NCBI GenBank assembly: GCA_020634135.1
Contig: JACKCG010000001.1
Coordinates: forward strand, 496,001 to 560,000
DNA from: Anaerolineaceae bacterium
GTDB taxonomy: Bacteria; Chloroflexota; Anaerolineae; Aggregatilineales; Phototrophicaceae
Direction: 5' to 3'
DNA length: 64,000 bases
Both the position numbers and the translations under genes were made by a program. How positions within the stretch are numbered: position 1 is the stretch's first letter; every line of letters starts with the position of its first letter. The notes beneath the pieces are model-generated. The model searched no databases. It was not told the DNA's origin and saw nothing but the letters and a program-made list of their open reading frames with translations. Positions 50,719 to 58,984 of this stretch are shown piece by piece.

Positions 50719-53121
50719 CTACTTGCTCCCAGAAGTAGTGATTATAGCATTGATTTCCTCGATAAATGTAACGAATCCTTTCAAAAATTGCACAGCAAAA
50801 TCCTGTGTAATAAGCTGTGCCAAATGGGATTGCCCTTCGGTTACGAGCGCCAAAACCGGTGGACGGAAGTCGCGCAGAGTCAGAAAGAGTCTGCCATTAT
50901 TATCGGTCATAATACCCCAAACGAGTACTTTTTTGTCGTTATCGTCTTTTGCACTGGAGAATCGGGTGATGGATGAGTTGGGTGTAACCTGACCGACATT
51001 ACTAAAAACCTCTTCACCCTTAATCGCCTCATTCATAAATGCGAAGTGTCCCGGAAGTCCGTCCATAAGGCGCTGCATGGCCCCTGGTAGCCCGGCAATC
51101 AGGCGGATAGCTGTCGTACTCATGCTTTTGCCTTCAACAGCAATCGCACGATAACGGCGCATGATTTCCCCGAACACCGCCAGAGTGCTGATGTATTCGC
51201 CGCGTGCATGTAAAAATAGGTCGCGTGTCTGACCTTTGCGAAATAACTTGCTATTCATCTCATTGAGTAATCCTAATACGTGGTCATGTTCCTGGCGGAA
51301 ATCTACCATAGGGCTACGAAATGTGCTGGGGAAAATGCGTTCACGGGGTTCAAAGCGTGAGGCATCAATGGGGATCAAGAGTGACGGGTTTGTTTCCACC
51401 AGGTTGGTGAACATCTCGTCCAATGCCTTCACGACTGCTCGATTTTTCGGGTTTTTCCGGAGGTCATCCAGTTCACGGGCAAGTTGGATACCAGGTGTAT
51501 ATCGCTGGTTAAAAATAGTACGGTAGAGTACCAGGAGGTCATTTACTGTCATGTGAACGGTTGGCCTGGTGCGTTCCGCCAATGTCTTGCGAAGCGCATT
51601 TATCGGGACAAGGCTGGTACTGGCCTCGGCGCTGACATCTTTCAGAGCAGTTGGGAACTTTCGGGAAGTGCGTTCCAGGCGGACATTCGAGTCGAGGTTG
51701 AGCGAGTGGGGCGCGACATCCTGGGTTGATTTCGTGGTTACGACGCTGCGATTTCGCACATGATGGATGGCCGTGTTCGTGAGCATCTCAGCTACCTGCA
51801 AGGCCCAGGGCCCATCGAAATAGATGTGGGAAAAATCGAAAACCATGCTGTTGTTGGTGCGGAACAGGGTAAGGGCGTGGTCGCCAATACCGCGATGCTG
51901 TTCCCGAATCATACTCATGGTCAGACCGCTATCTGCTTGATCCCAATTGATGAGTATTGGCGCATGTTGGAGATTGTTGATGGCCTCTTGTTGTTCGAGG
52001 GAAAGGTGTTTGCGTAACTGACTCTGTGCAGCACGTGGGGCGGTTGCTAGCAGCAGGTCTAGCCTGGCTTCCGGATTTCGGGAACGGAGAATGGCATCTG
52101 CCTGATTGTATATCAGTGCCGGGGCGGTGGGATTAGCTGGGTCTATCATTGGGATAAGATAGTAGCTGCCTTTGTGAATGATCCCGATTTGCAGGTCGCT
52201 TGCCCGAATAACGGTGCGTTTTTCATTGTATTCTTCCGGTGAAAGATAGGTTCGAATCGAGAGTTGCTGCTGGTAAGCTTGGATTGCCTGTTCACGCTGT
52301 TGTTGATGCTCTGGGTCAGCCCATACCTGCTCAAACTGCCGCCGTCGACTCTCCCTAATTTGACCGAGTTGTTCGGTGCAGAACTGCTCAAAGCGTTGTC
52401 GGCGATAGACTGGCAGACTGAAGCGCGTTTCGTTAGGCGCAAGGGTGAATGGAATCTGCTTGCGCCAAAGGTTGTGGAGGTTAGTCAGGCCCGTGGTTTC
52501 CTCAATGACATATAGCCGGACATTTTCTTCCCACAGATTTGCCAACAGGTAATGATAGTCCCGGAGCAGCCACATGGCCGACAGTGTCCAGGCCGTGAGT
52601 TCTTCAGCAGGGGAGGGGCGTAATTTTCTCATTGCTTGCTGGAAGCCGAGTGTTTCGCTGCTGTGACGGGCGGCATCTTCACGCAGTCCAAACTCTACAT
52701 AGAACTGCCAAGCCCCTTCCGGTAGGAAATCTTCAGGTTTTGCACCAGCCAAACGAATAAGCATATTGAGTCCAACAAGCACAGTTGCTGGGCCGAGGAA
52801 CATCATCCGGTAAAAAGCATTGTTGCGGACAATTGCCAGCCCTTTGAATAGCGAATTGAAGTACATACGCCCTTCAGCAGGGGGAACGTCGCGGCCTTTG
52901 GCGTTGAGGATGCCACTGAAGACGAAGCCAACCACGTTGCCAGCGGGCAGTATCTGGGAGATCAGTTCAATCAAATCTTCCCGTTCTGGGACAGAAACAT
53001 GGGACGCGCTGCCGGTCTGATGTGTGGTTTCGGTGACAAGTTTACGCAGATTGGTGGCCGTTACCTGGGTGGCCTGCAGGACGGCTTGCTGATCCTCGGA
53101 GGTTGTATCGGTGAAGTCCAT
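50719..53121 (-). CDS. Uncharacterised 800-residue protein, putative CoA-dependent acyltransferase superfamily
   Basis: No family was recognised with certainty. The N-terminal 200 residues are helical and Trp/Tyr-rich. At residues 432-437 the sequence is HIYFDG, fitting the HxxxDG motif of the CAT/condensation/carnitine-acyltransferase superfamily, set in a strand-like context (MVFDFSHIYFDGPWALQ). Residues 707-710 read SNVG, followed by strands (LVWGIMTDN, LFLTLRDF), where these enzymes have SNVPGP and the C-terminal core strands. A two-lobed acyltransferase with an extra N-terminal domain is my inference. No signal peptide. purH follows 53 nt downstream on the same strand. Confidence 0.55.
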   Translation of the reverse strand: MDFTDTTSEDQQAVLQATQVTATNLRKLVTETTHQTGSASHVSVPEREDLIELISQILPAGNVVGFVFSGILNAKGRDVPPAEGRMYFNSLFKGLAIVRNNAFYRMMFLGPATVLVGLNMLIRLAGAKPEDFLPEGAWQFYVEFGLREDAARHSSETLGFQQAMRKLRPSPAEELTAWTLSAMWLLRDYHYLLANLWEENVRLYVIEETTGLTNLHNLWRKQIPFTLAPNETRFSLPVYRRQRFEQFCTEQLGQIRESRRRQFEQVWADPEHQQQREQAIQAYQQQLSIRTYLSPEEYNEKRTVIRASDLQIGIIHKGSYYLIPMIDPANPTAPALIYNQADAILRSRNPEARLDLLLATAPRAAQSQLRKHLSLEQQEAINNLQHAPILINWDQADSGLTMSMIREQHRGIGDHALTLFRTNNSMVFDFSHIYFDGPWALQVAEMLTNTAIHHVRNRSVVTTKSTQDVAPHSLNLDSNVRLERTSRKFPTALKDVSAEASTSLVPINALRKTLAERTRPTVHMTVNDLLVLYRTIFNQRYTPGIQLARELDDLRKNPKNRAVVKALDEMFTNLVETNPSLLIPIDASRFEPRERIFPSTFRSPMVDFRQEHDHVLGLLNEMNSKLFRKGQTRDLFLHARGEYISTLAVFGEIMRRYRAIAVEGKSMSTTAIRLIAGLPGAMQRLMDGLPGHFAFMNEAIKGEEVFSNVGQVTPNSSITRFSSAKDDNDKKVLVWGIMTDNNGRLFLTLRDFRPPVLALVTEGQSHLAQLITQDFAVQFLKGFVTFIEEINAIITTSGSK

Positions 53122-53251
53122 TGATTGTGCTCCCGTTATTTTTCACAGGGTCAGAATGACCTGTAAGTCAGATTGTATCTGAGAGAAGGTGACCGATAAA
53201 AGACAGTAATTAGTCACGGTAGCTGGTTGATGAATGTGAGATGAGAATCAC

Positions 53252-53269
53252 TTGTGTAATTTTTCACAA
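53252..53269 (+). promoter_or_regulatory. Rex-like operator upstream of ndh
   Basis: TTGTGTAATTTTTCACAA matches the Rex consensus TTGTGAAnnnnTTCACAA at 13 of its 14 defined positions. It is centred about 65 nt before the ndh start and covers the predicted -35, so a repressor bound here would block transcription. Confidence 0.65.
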
Positions 53270-53281
53270 TAGTGATATGAT
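53252..53281 (+). promoter_or_regulatory. Candidate ndh promoter
   Basis: TTGTGT (53252-53257), an 18-nt spacer and TATGAT (53276-53281). It overlaps the Rex-like box. Confidence 0.5.
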
Positions 53282-53325
53282 GAAATTACCTTGTCCGTTT
53301 CGCTGAGTGGAAAAGAGGGAGTCCC

Positions 53326-54636
53326 ATGGCGAAACCTAACCGTCCCCGTGTTATTATCATTGGCGCTGGTTTTGGTGGGCTGTATGCTGCCCGCACCCTG
53401 GCGAATCAGCCGGTTGATGTATTACTGATTGACCGGCGCAATTTCCACACCTTTACTCCACTGCTCTATCAGGTGGCAACCTGTGGCCTGGACCCTAGCG
53501 AAATCGCATATCCGGTACGCACAATTTTCCGGGGTGTGCCAAATGTGCGTTTCATGTTGGGGGAGGTGGTCGGGCTGGATTATGTCGGCCACGTCATCGA
53601 AGTCAAAACGAATGGCGCTGTACAGCGCGAAGCCTACGATTACCTGATCGTGGCTGCTGGCAGTGTTACCAACTATTTTGGCATGGCCTCTCTAGAGGCT
53701 AATAGTTTTGGCCTGAAAGACCTGGCAGATGCGGTAGTATTACGAAATCACCTGCTCAAACAGTTCGAGCGAGCTGCATGGAGCGAGGATCCGGATTACC
53801 GTGATGCGCTCACAACGATTGTTGTTGTGGGGGGCGGGCCGACTGGCTTGGAGACCGCCGGAGCGTTGTGCGAGCTATATACCTATGTGCTGCGTAAGGA
53901 ATTCGGGCAACCGAGTTTTACTGTTCGTGTGATTTTGGTGGAGGCGACGGATCGTTTACTTGCTCCGTATCCTGAATCTCTGCAAATTGCTGCAATCAGG
54001 CAGTTAGAGTCACTTGGTGTAGAAGTAATGTTGGGCGCGGTGATCGAACACGTCACACAAGATGGCGCTCACCTGCGTGATGGGCGCTTTATCCCGACCC
54101 GCACATTAGTGTGGGCAGCAGGGGTGAAGGCGTCGCCAATTTGTGACTTCCTGGATATGCCTTTGCAGCGGGCGGGACGAATTCCGGTTATGCCGACACT
54201 TGAAGTGGCCGGACGTAATAATATCTATGCCGCTGGCGACCTGGTCTACCTGGAAGATGTTCAGGGTGAACCTTATCCTATGCTGATCCCGGTTGCCAAG
54301 CAGCAAGGGGTATTGGCGGCGCGGAATATCCTGCGCCAACTGCAAGGTGAAACGCAGCAACCTTTTGCATACATTGATCGCGGGCTTATGGCAACCATTG
54401 GCCGCCGCAGGGCGGTGGCGTGGCTGTTCTACCGGGTACAGTTGACTGGCTACTTCGCCTGGGTTACGTGGTTAGGGGCACACTTAATCTGGTTGATGGG
54501 CTTCCGTAATCGGTTCAGTGTGTTCTTTAGCTGGGTGTGGAATTACCTCACCTATGATCGTTCCGTACGCATCATTCTGGAACATGAAGGGTTGGGCGAG
54601 CCTGCGGCAGACAGAGAGCCGTCTGCGGTTGAATGA
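53326..54636 (+). CDS. ndh: Type II NADH dehydrogenase
   Basis: A 436-residue flavoprotein that passes electrons from NADH to quinone without pumping protons. The N-terminal FAD fold is IIIGAGFGGLYAA, the NADH fold VVVGGGPTGLETAG, and the second FAD segment IYAAGDLVYLED. The C-terminal amphipathic and hydrophobic segments (WVTWLGAHLIWLMGF) would bind the membrane surface. It is monocistronic, behind a Rex-like operator, as in B. subtilis, where Rex controls ndh in response to the NADH/NAD ratio. Confidence 0.93.
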   Translation: MAKPNRPRVIIIGAGFGGLYAARTLANQPVDVLLIDRRNFHTFTPLLYQVATCGLDPSEIAYPVRTIFRGVPNVRFMLGEVVGLDYVGHVIEVKTNGAVQREAYDYLIVAAGSVTNYFGMASLEANSFGLKDLADAVVLRNHLLKQFERAAWSEDPDYRDALTTIVVVGGGPTGLETAGALCELYTYVLRKEFGQPSFTVRVILVEATDRLLAPYPESLQIAAIRQLESLGVEVMLGAVIEHVTQDGAHLRDGRFIPTRTLVWAAGVKASPICDFLDMPLQRAGRIPVMPTLEVAGRNNIYAAGDLVYLEDVQGEPYPMLIPVAKQQGVLAARNILRQLQGETQQPFAYIDRGLMATIGRRRAVAWLFYRVQLTGYFAWVTWLGAHLIWLMGFRNRFSVFFSWVWNYLTYDRSVRIILEHEGLGEPAADREPSAVE

Positions 54637-54672
54637 TGGACGCGAACGGCTCACGATTAAGGGCGCGCTATG

Positions 54673-55026
54673 TTATAGCCCGGATGTTTGCGCGTCTTCT
54701 TTTGTCCAGCCTGTGTCTTCCGGCGCAGTCTGTGGTCGGGCGGGGCGCTCAACGAGGGCAAACAGGAACAGCGCCCCGAAGCTTGCTGCCAACATGCTGA
54801 ATGCTAAAGGAAGCGCGACACTAAAGCCGCCGCGCAGGATCAGGCTGGCGAGAACGGTGGGCAGGACACCGACGAAGGCGGCTGCGCCAATGTAATGGAA
54901 AACGTGCGCTGGTAGGCCGCCGTGTATTTTCTCTTTACTGATTGAACGGCGGGTTATGGGAATACCGAAAGCCAATCCGCACCCAGCACCGATCAAGAGT
55001 GCCAATACTATGTTGTCCATCGTCAT
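54673..55026 (-). CDS. Small polytopic membrane protein of the carbamoyltransferase operon
   Basis: A 117-residue hydrophobic protein with about three transmembrane helices (about residues 5-22, 42-62 and 66-88) and a hydrophilic C-terminal tail of about 25 residues. No family is recognised. The ATG at 55026 overlaps the stop of the preceding 56-residue frame (TAATG), which fixes the start; a second ATG is two codons later. It is the last of four genes on the minus strand. Confidence 0.7.
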   Translation of the reverse strand: MTMDNIVLALLIGAGCGLAFGIPITRRSISKEKIHGGLPAHVFHYIGAAAFVGVLPTVLASLILRGGFSVALPLAFSMLAASFGALFLFALVERPARPQTAPEDTGWTKEDAQTSGL

Positions 55027-55196
55027 TACCACAGTGAGTAAATGAACGGTTGTGTGGCCGGGTTGCTGCCCAGGATAACAATGATGATGATAACCACCAG
55101 CATCAGCATCATCGGTATGAGCCAATAGAGTTTGCGTTTCCAGAGGAAGGAGATTAATTCACCGAAAATCCCCATCCGAACCAGCATGTCGCGCAT
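55026..55196 (-). CDS. 56-residue single-span membrane protein (DUF5989-like)
   Basis: A short frame of 56 residues. A basic amphipathic N-terminus (ELISFLWKRKLYW) is followed by one hydrophobic helix and the ending PFIYSLW. Size, layout and the C-terminal PFIY resemble the DUF5989 proteins that sit beside carbamoyltransferase genes. The start is ATG 55196, 12 nt after the carbamoyltransferase stop, and the stop overlaps the next ATG. It is too small for ordinary gene calling thresholds. Confidence 0.75.
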   Translation of the reverse strand: MRDMLVRMGIFGELISFLWKRKLYWLIPMMLMLVVIIIIVILGSNPATQPFIYSLW

Positions 55197-55208
55197 TATT
55201 TTCCCTCT

Positions 55209-57002
55209 CTATTCTGGTTTTCTCACCAGAAATGACCCCAACACGAGCAGGTCAATGTCGCTATTTTGAAATGTGTTCCAGGCATCGCGAGGTGATGTGA
55301 CAATCGGTTCACCTCGCAGGTTGAACGATGTGTTGAGCAAGACCGGGACGCCGGTAGCTTGTCCAAAGCGCTCGATAACACCATAGTAACGCGGGTTGGT
55401 TTCGCGCTCAATGGTTTGCAGGCGCCCGGTTCCCTGGTGGCAGACTGCTTGAAGTTGATCTTGCTTGTCCGCTTTGATCGGGCTGACCATCAACATATAG
55501 CGAGGCGCTTCATGGTGGGCAACATCGGCATAATCAAAGTATGCGGCGGCGTGTTCACGCAGGATAACCGGCGCAAACGGACGGAACGGTTCACGATATT
55601 TGATCTTGGTGTTGACAACTTCCTTCATTTCATCATGGCGTGGGTCGGCCAGGATACTGCGATTGCCCAATGCGCGTGGCCCCCACTCGAAGCGCCCCTG
55701 GAAGAATCCGATAATTTTCTTATTGGTGAGTTTGTCTGCCAGGATATCCAGCAGTTTGTCATCATTATCCGCAAATGACTCGAATTCGATATGTTTCCTC
55801 GTCAGAAAATCGGCGATTTCACCATCGCTGAACCCTTGTCCCCAATAGGCGTTCGGCATGACCCAGCGGCGTGGTTTCCCCAGCACGAGATGCCAGGCCC
55901 ATAGTGCTGCTCCTAAAGCGCCACCGTCATCGCCCGCTGCCGGTTGGATGTAGATTTCTTCGAATGGCGTTTCGTTGAGCAGGCGGTAGTTGGCTTTGGT
56001 GTTAAGCGCGACACCCCCGGCCATCACCAGTTTGCTCTTGCCGGTTTTCTGGTACAGGTGGTTGGCAATGGCGATGAGCGCATCTTCCGTCACGCGCTGG
56101 ATGCTGGCCGCAACATCGGCGTAATACTGGTTTAAGTCCATTGCGGCCTTTTCGGCGGCGCGTTCCGGATTCGTATCCATCGTGAAAAAGTCGGATTCCG
56201 CCGGACGGGGTGTGCCGAACAACTCTACAAAACGCTGGCTGTAGCTCTGGGATGTCGAATGATGGAAGTCGAAGTAGTCCATATTCAGGCGGAAACTGCC
56301 TGTGGATGCATCCTGCTGGAATATCTTGTGTATTTTCTCTACGTAACGGGGCTGTCCATAAGGAGCCATGCCCATGACCTTGTACTCGCCATTGTTGACA
56401 CGGAAACCCAACCACGCAGTGAAAGCTGAATACAAGAGGCCGATGGAGTGTGGGAAACGCTGTTCCTCGAATAGGGAAATTCTGTTTACGCCGTCGGATT
56501 CGCCCTCCCAGGTGCTGGTGGCTGTGCCTAAGGCGGTAGTTGTCCATTCTCCGACACCATCCACCGTTAGCACAGCGGCTTCACGGAATGGGCTGGCAAA
56601 AAAGGCACTGGCAGCATGACTCATATGGTGGTCGCAGAATAATACCCGATCATAGCGTACTCCGACTTTCTGCTGGATGATGTTCTTGATCCACAACTTG
56701 TCTTTGAGCCAACTCAGCATTGCATCGTGCCAGACATCTACGGATTTCGGGAAAGTGCTGAGGGCGGTTTGGAGAATTCGCTCAAATTTAACCAGAGGTT
56801 TCTCGTAGAACACTGTATAATCCAGGTCTGCGCCGGTAATTCCGGCTTGTTTGAGACAGAAGGCGATGGCGTGGGTGGGGAAGCCGTTGTCATGCTTTTT
56901 GCGTGAGAAACGTTCTTCCATTGCAGCCGCTACCAGTTCCCCATTATGAATCAGCGCAGCAGCCGAGTCGTGATAGAAACACGAAATTCCGAGAATATAC
57001 AT
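55209..57002 (-). CDS. Carbamoyltransferase, NodU/CmcH family
   Basis: A 597-residue O-carbamoyltransferase. The N-terminal Kae1-like domain begins ILGISCFYHDSAAAL and carries the metal-binding FCDHHMSHAASAF; the C-terminal YrdC-like part includes FEWGPRALGNRSILADPR and LLNTSFNLRGEP. It uses carbamoyl phosphate and ATP to carbamoylate a hydroxyl group, usually on a sugar or natural product. The acceptor is unknown. It starts 2 nt after a small membrane-protein gene and is followed by two more, which suggests the acceptor is at or in the membrane. Confidence 0.93.
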   Translation of the reverse strand: MYILGISCFYHDSAAALIHNGELVAAAMEERFSRKKHDNGFPTHAIAFCLKQAGITGADLDYTVFYEKPLVKFERILQTALSTFPKSVDVWHDAMLSWLKDKLWIKNIIQQKVGVRYDRVLFCDHHMSHAASAFFASPFREAAVLTVDGVGEWTTTALGTATSTWEGESDGVNRISLFEEQRFPHSIGLLYSAFTAWLGFRVNNGEYKVMGMAPYGQPRYVEKIHKIFQQDASTGSFRLNMDYFDFHHSTSQSYSQRFVELFGTPRPAESDFFTMDTNPERAAEKAAMDLNQYYADVAASIQRVTEDALIAIANHLYQKTGKSKLVMAGGVALNTKANYRLLNETPFEEIYIQPAAGDDGGALGAALWAWHLVLGKPRRWVMPNAYWGQGFSDGEIADFLTRKHIEFESFADNDDKLLDILADKLTNKKIIGFFQGRFEWGPRALGNRSILADPRHDEMKEVVNTKIKYREPFRPFAPVILREHAAAYFDYADVAHHEAPRYMLMVSPIKADKQDQLQAVCHQGTGRLQTIERETNPRYYGVIERFGQATGVPVLLNTSFNLRGEPIVTSPRDAWNTFQNSDIDLLVLGSFLVRKPE

Positions 57003-57004
57003 GA

Positions 57005-57235
57005 TTAACCTTGTCGTTTGGCGGCGTCGAGTTCATTCTCAACTGGATCGCGGCTTATCCAGGCCGGCGCTGCTGGGGTAATGTGCAGCGGGTCGCTGAA
57101 TAGGCGCGTGCCGAGTCCGAAGGGGACAAAAATGGTATAGTAGAATGCGGTGGCGATAAAACGACTTTGAATATCCCCGACGATGCTACCAATGATTTTG
57201 AACCGATCCCACGCCAGGGCAAGGGTTTCACGCAT
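57005..57235 (-). CDS. Small membrane protein, SxtJ-like
   Basis: A 76-residue protein, first gene of the carbamoyltransferase operon. One hydrophobic segment FIATAFYYTIFVPFGLGTRL is followed by a Leu-Phe-x-Asp-Pro-Leu step, similar to the end of SxtJ-type proteins from carbamoyltransferase operons. The ATG at 57235 has AGGAG 7 nt upstream, better than the ATG at 57271. The next gene begins 2 nt after its stop. Confidence 0.68.
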   Translation of the reverse strand: MRETLALAWDRFKIIGSIVGDIQSRFIATAFYYTIFVPFGLGTRLFSDPLHITPAAPAWISRDPVENELDAAKRQG

Positions 57236-57416
57236 AGTCAAACTCCTGTTCATGCCAGACTGGTGAATCATACACTATTATTCAACGTGAACCAATGTGT
57301 CTCTGTATGCAGGACAGAGAGTGAGCTTGCTGGAATTAGGCTTTGGAAATCTGGTTTGCCCCGGTTACAATACAGAATAAGATTCGCCTGATACAGATAG
57401 AGGATATATCGAGATT
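57236..57416. other. Divergent intergenic region
   Basis: 181 nt between divergent genes. No convincing -35/-10 pair, hairpin or small frame was found on either strand, although both genes must be transcribed from here. Confidence 0.45.
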
Positions 57417-57722
57417 ATGGATGCAAAGACCCTGCTGCAAAAGCGTGACGCGAAAGCAAAACCCCATCTGGGACAATATGCGCCCCTGTGGATTGTGGAC
57501 GAGAAAGTGGTTCTGGAGGAAGACGCCGTTCAGTTTAATGTGATCTTCCAACATAACCGTTATGGGTGGGTGAGCCGGCGCTATCGTTATGATGGGTTTA
57601 ACGATGTCCTTTACCACAAAGGGCAGACTGCCGTTGCCGAAGAAGTGCTGGCAGGTTTGAGCAACGTAGAGCCATATATCGTGGCCGACGTTGCTGATAT
57701 TCCGAATGCCTACGGTGGCTAA
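57417..57722 (+). CDS. Hypothetical protein, 101 aa
   Basis: A 101-residue soluble protein, mixed charge, with an aromatic-rich middle (QHNRYGWVSRRYRYDGF). No motif, signal or membrane segment is recognised. A GAG sits just upstream of the ATG and GAGG slightly too far. It overlaps the end of the convergent glycosyltransferase gene by 4 nt. Coding is plausible from composition and the clean frame. Confidence 0.6.
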   Translation: MDAKTLLQKRDAKAKPHLGQYAPLWIVDEKVVLEEDAVQFNVIFQHNRYGWVSRRYRYDGFNDVLYHKGQTAVAEEVLAGLSNVEPYIVADVADIPNAYGG

Positions 57723-58984
57723 GAGCCAGAATTTGCAGGTTGTCGTTTCACCTGTGCAAAAATCGCTAACAGCTGCCTGGCAATTGTATTCCAGGTGTAG
57801 TTTTGGGCCAGGTTGGATGCTGCCTGGCCCATTTCTTTACACTTCTCCGGATCAGATATCAAGGTCGTGATACACTCGGCCAGGGCCTGTGGTTCACGAG
57901 CGGGGACGAGAAAGCCGGTTTGCTGGTGGCGTACCAGGAACGCTAGCCCGCCTACCTGCGAAGCGATAACCGGCGTACCGGATGCCATGGCTTCGAGCGC
58001 GACCATACCGAAGGATTCGTAGTCTGATGGCATAATCACAGCAGTCGCTGCCGAGTAATAGTAGGGCAGGCGTTCCTGGTCTTTTGCTCCCAGGAAGCAG
58101 ACCACACAATTCAACTTGAGCCGTGAACTGAGTTCTTTCAGGCGCGTTAATTCAATATCATTAGAATCCTGCGGGTCACCGCCAATAATTGCAAAACGGA
58201 CATTTTGAAGCGATTTGTTGTTTTCTCTGCGGATTACGGCCAGTGCTTCCAGCACCGTGTCGACAGCCTTGAGAGGTTCAATCCGTCCCACAAAAAGCAG
58301 CAATTGTGTATCCGGGGGGATGCCTAACTCGTGTTTGGCATCTGCCCGTAACATGGGCTGAAAATGTATGATATTCACGCCAGGCGGGATAATAGCGATT
58401 TTCCGCCGGTCAGCTCGGTACAGCCATAGAAGCTGTGCTTGTTCGGCGGGTGTCGCCGCGATAACACGATCCGCCCATTGAACAATCTGGGTTTCGACAC
58501 CTATTCGTAAGTCGGGTGTAAGTGTTGGGGTATAACCGGGCAGAATCCGGTTTTTCATGTGTCCCAGAGTGTGGAACATGGCGACAAAAGGGACGCCCCA
58601 GACTTCCTTGAGCTTGTGGGCGACCCAGCCACTAAGCCAGTAGTGACTGTAAATGATGTCGTAGCTAATATTCTGGCGCGTAGCAAACGCAATCACCCCA
58701 GCAGTGAATTCGGACAGATATGGGAAGATTTCATCCGGCCCGAGGGGGTGGCTGTCCCCTGCGGTGATCTGGATTACGCGAACATTCTCCCCCAACGATT
58801 GGTCAACCTCTTGTTGCTCCGGCGATATGCGCCGTGTGAAGATGTCAACGGCGATACCCTGCTGTCCTAATTCAAACGCCAGTTCACGGATATAGACATT
58901 CATGCCGCCCGTTTTTTTGCCGCCAAGCGGTGCCAGTGGACTTGTGTGAACACTGAGCATCATAATACGCTGAGTATTCGTCAT
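57719..58984 (-). CDS. Glycosyltransferase family 4 (MshA/sucrose-phosphate-synthase-like)
   Basis: A 421-residue GT-B glycosyltransferase. The N-terminal SVHTSPLAPLGGKKTGGMNVY has the Gly-rich loop seen in MshA and SPS-like enzymes. The retaining-type donor site is ESFGMVALEAMASGTPVIA, with the E-x7-E pattern, preceded by FVGRIEPLKAVDTVLEA. It transfers a sugar from a nucleotide donor; donor and acceptor are unknown. I use the ATG at 58984, which overlaps the stop of the upstream gene (ATGA) and has GGGGAGG 6 nt before it. Confidence 0.9.
   Translation of the reverse strand: MTNTQRIMMLSVHTSPLAPLGGKKTGGMNVYIRELAFELGQQGIAVDIFTRRISPEQQEVDQSLGENVRVIQITAGDSHPLGPDEIFPYLSEFTAGVIAFATRQNISYDIIYSHYWLSGWVAHKLKEVWGVPFVAMFHTLGHMKNRILPGYTPTLTPDLRIGVETQIVQWADRVIAATPAEQAQLLWLYRADRRKIAIIPPGVNIIHFQPMLRADAKHELGIPPDTQLLLFVGRIEPLKAVDTVLEALAVIRRENNKSLQNVRFAIIGGDPQDSNDIELTRLKELSSRLKLNCVVCFLGAKDQERLPYYYSAATAVIMPSDYESFGMVALEAMASGTPVIASQVGGLAFLVRHQQTGFLVPAREPQALAECITTLISDPEKCKEMGQAASNLAQNYTWNTIARQLLAIFAQVKRQPANSGS

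Noticed and set aside
57355..57371. TTGCCC / TACAAT as a promoter for the 101-aa gene
   Set aside because: The spacing between the two boxes is far too short.
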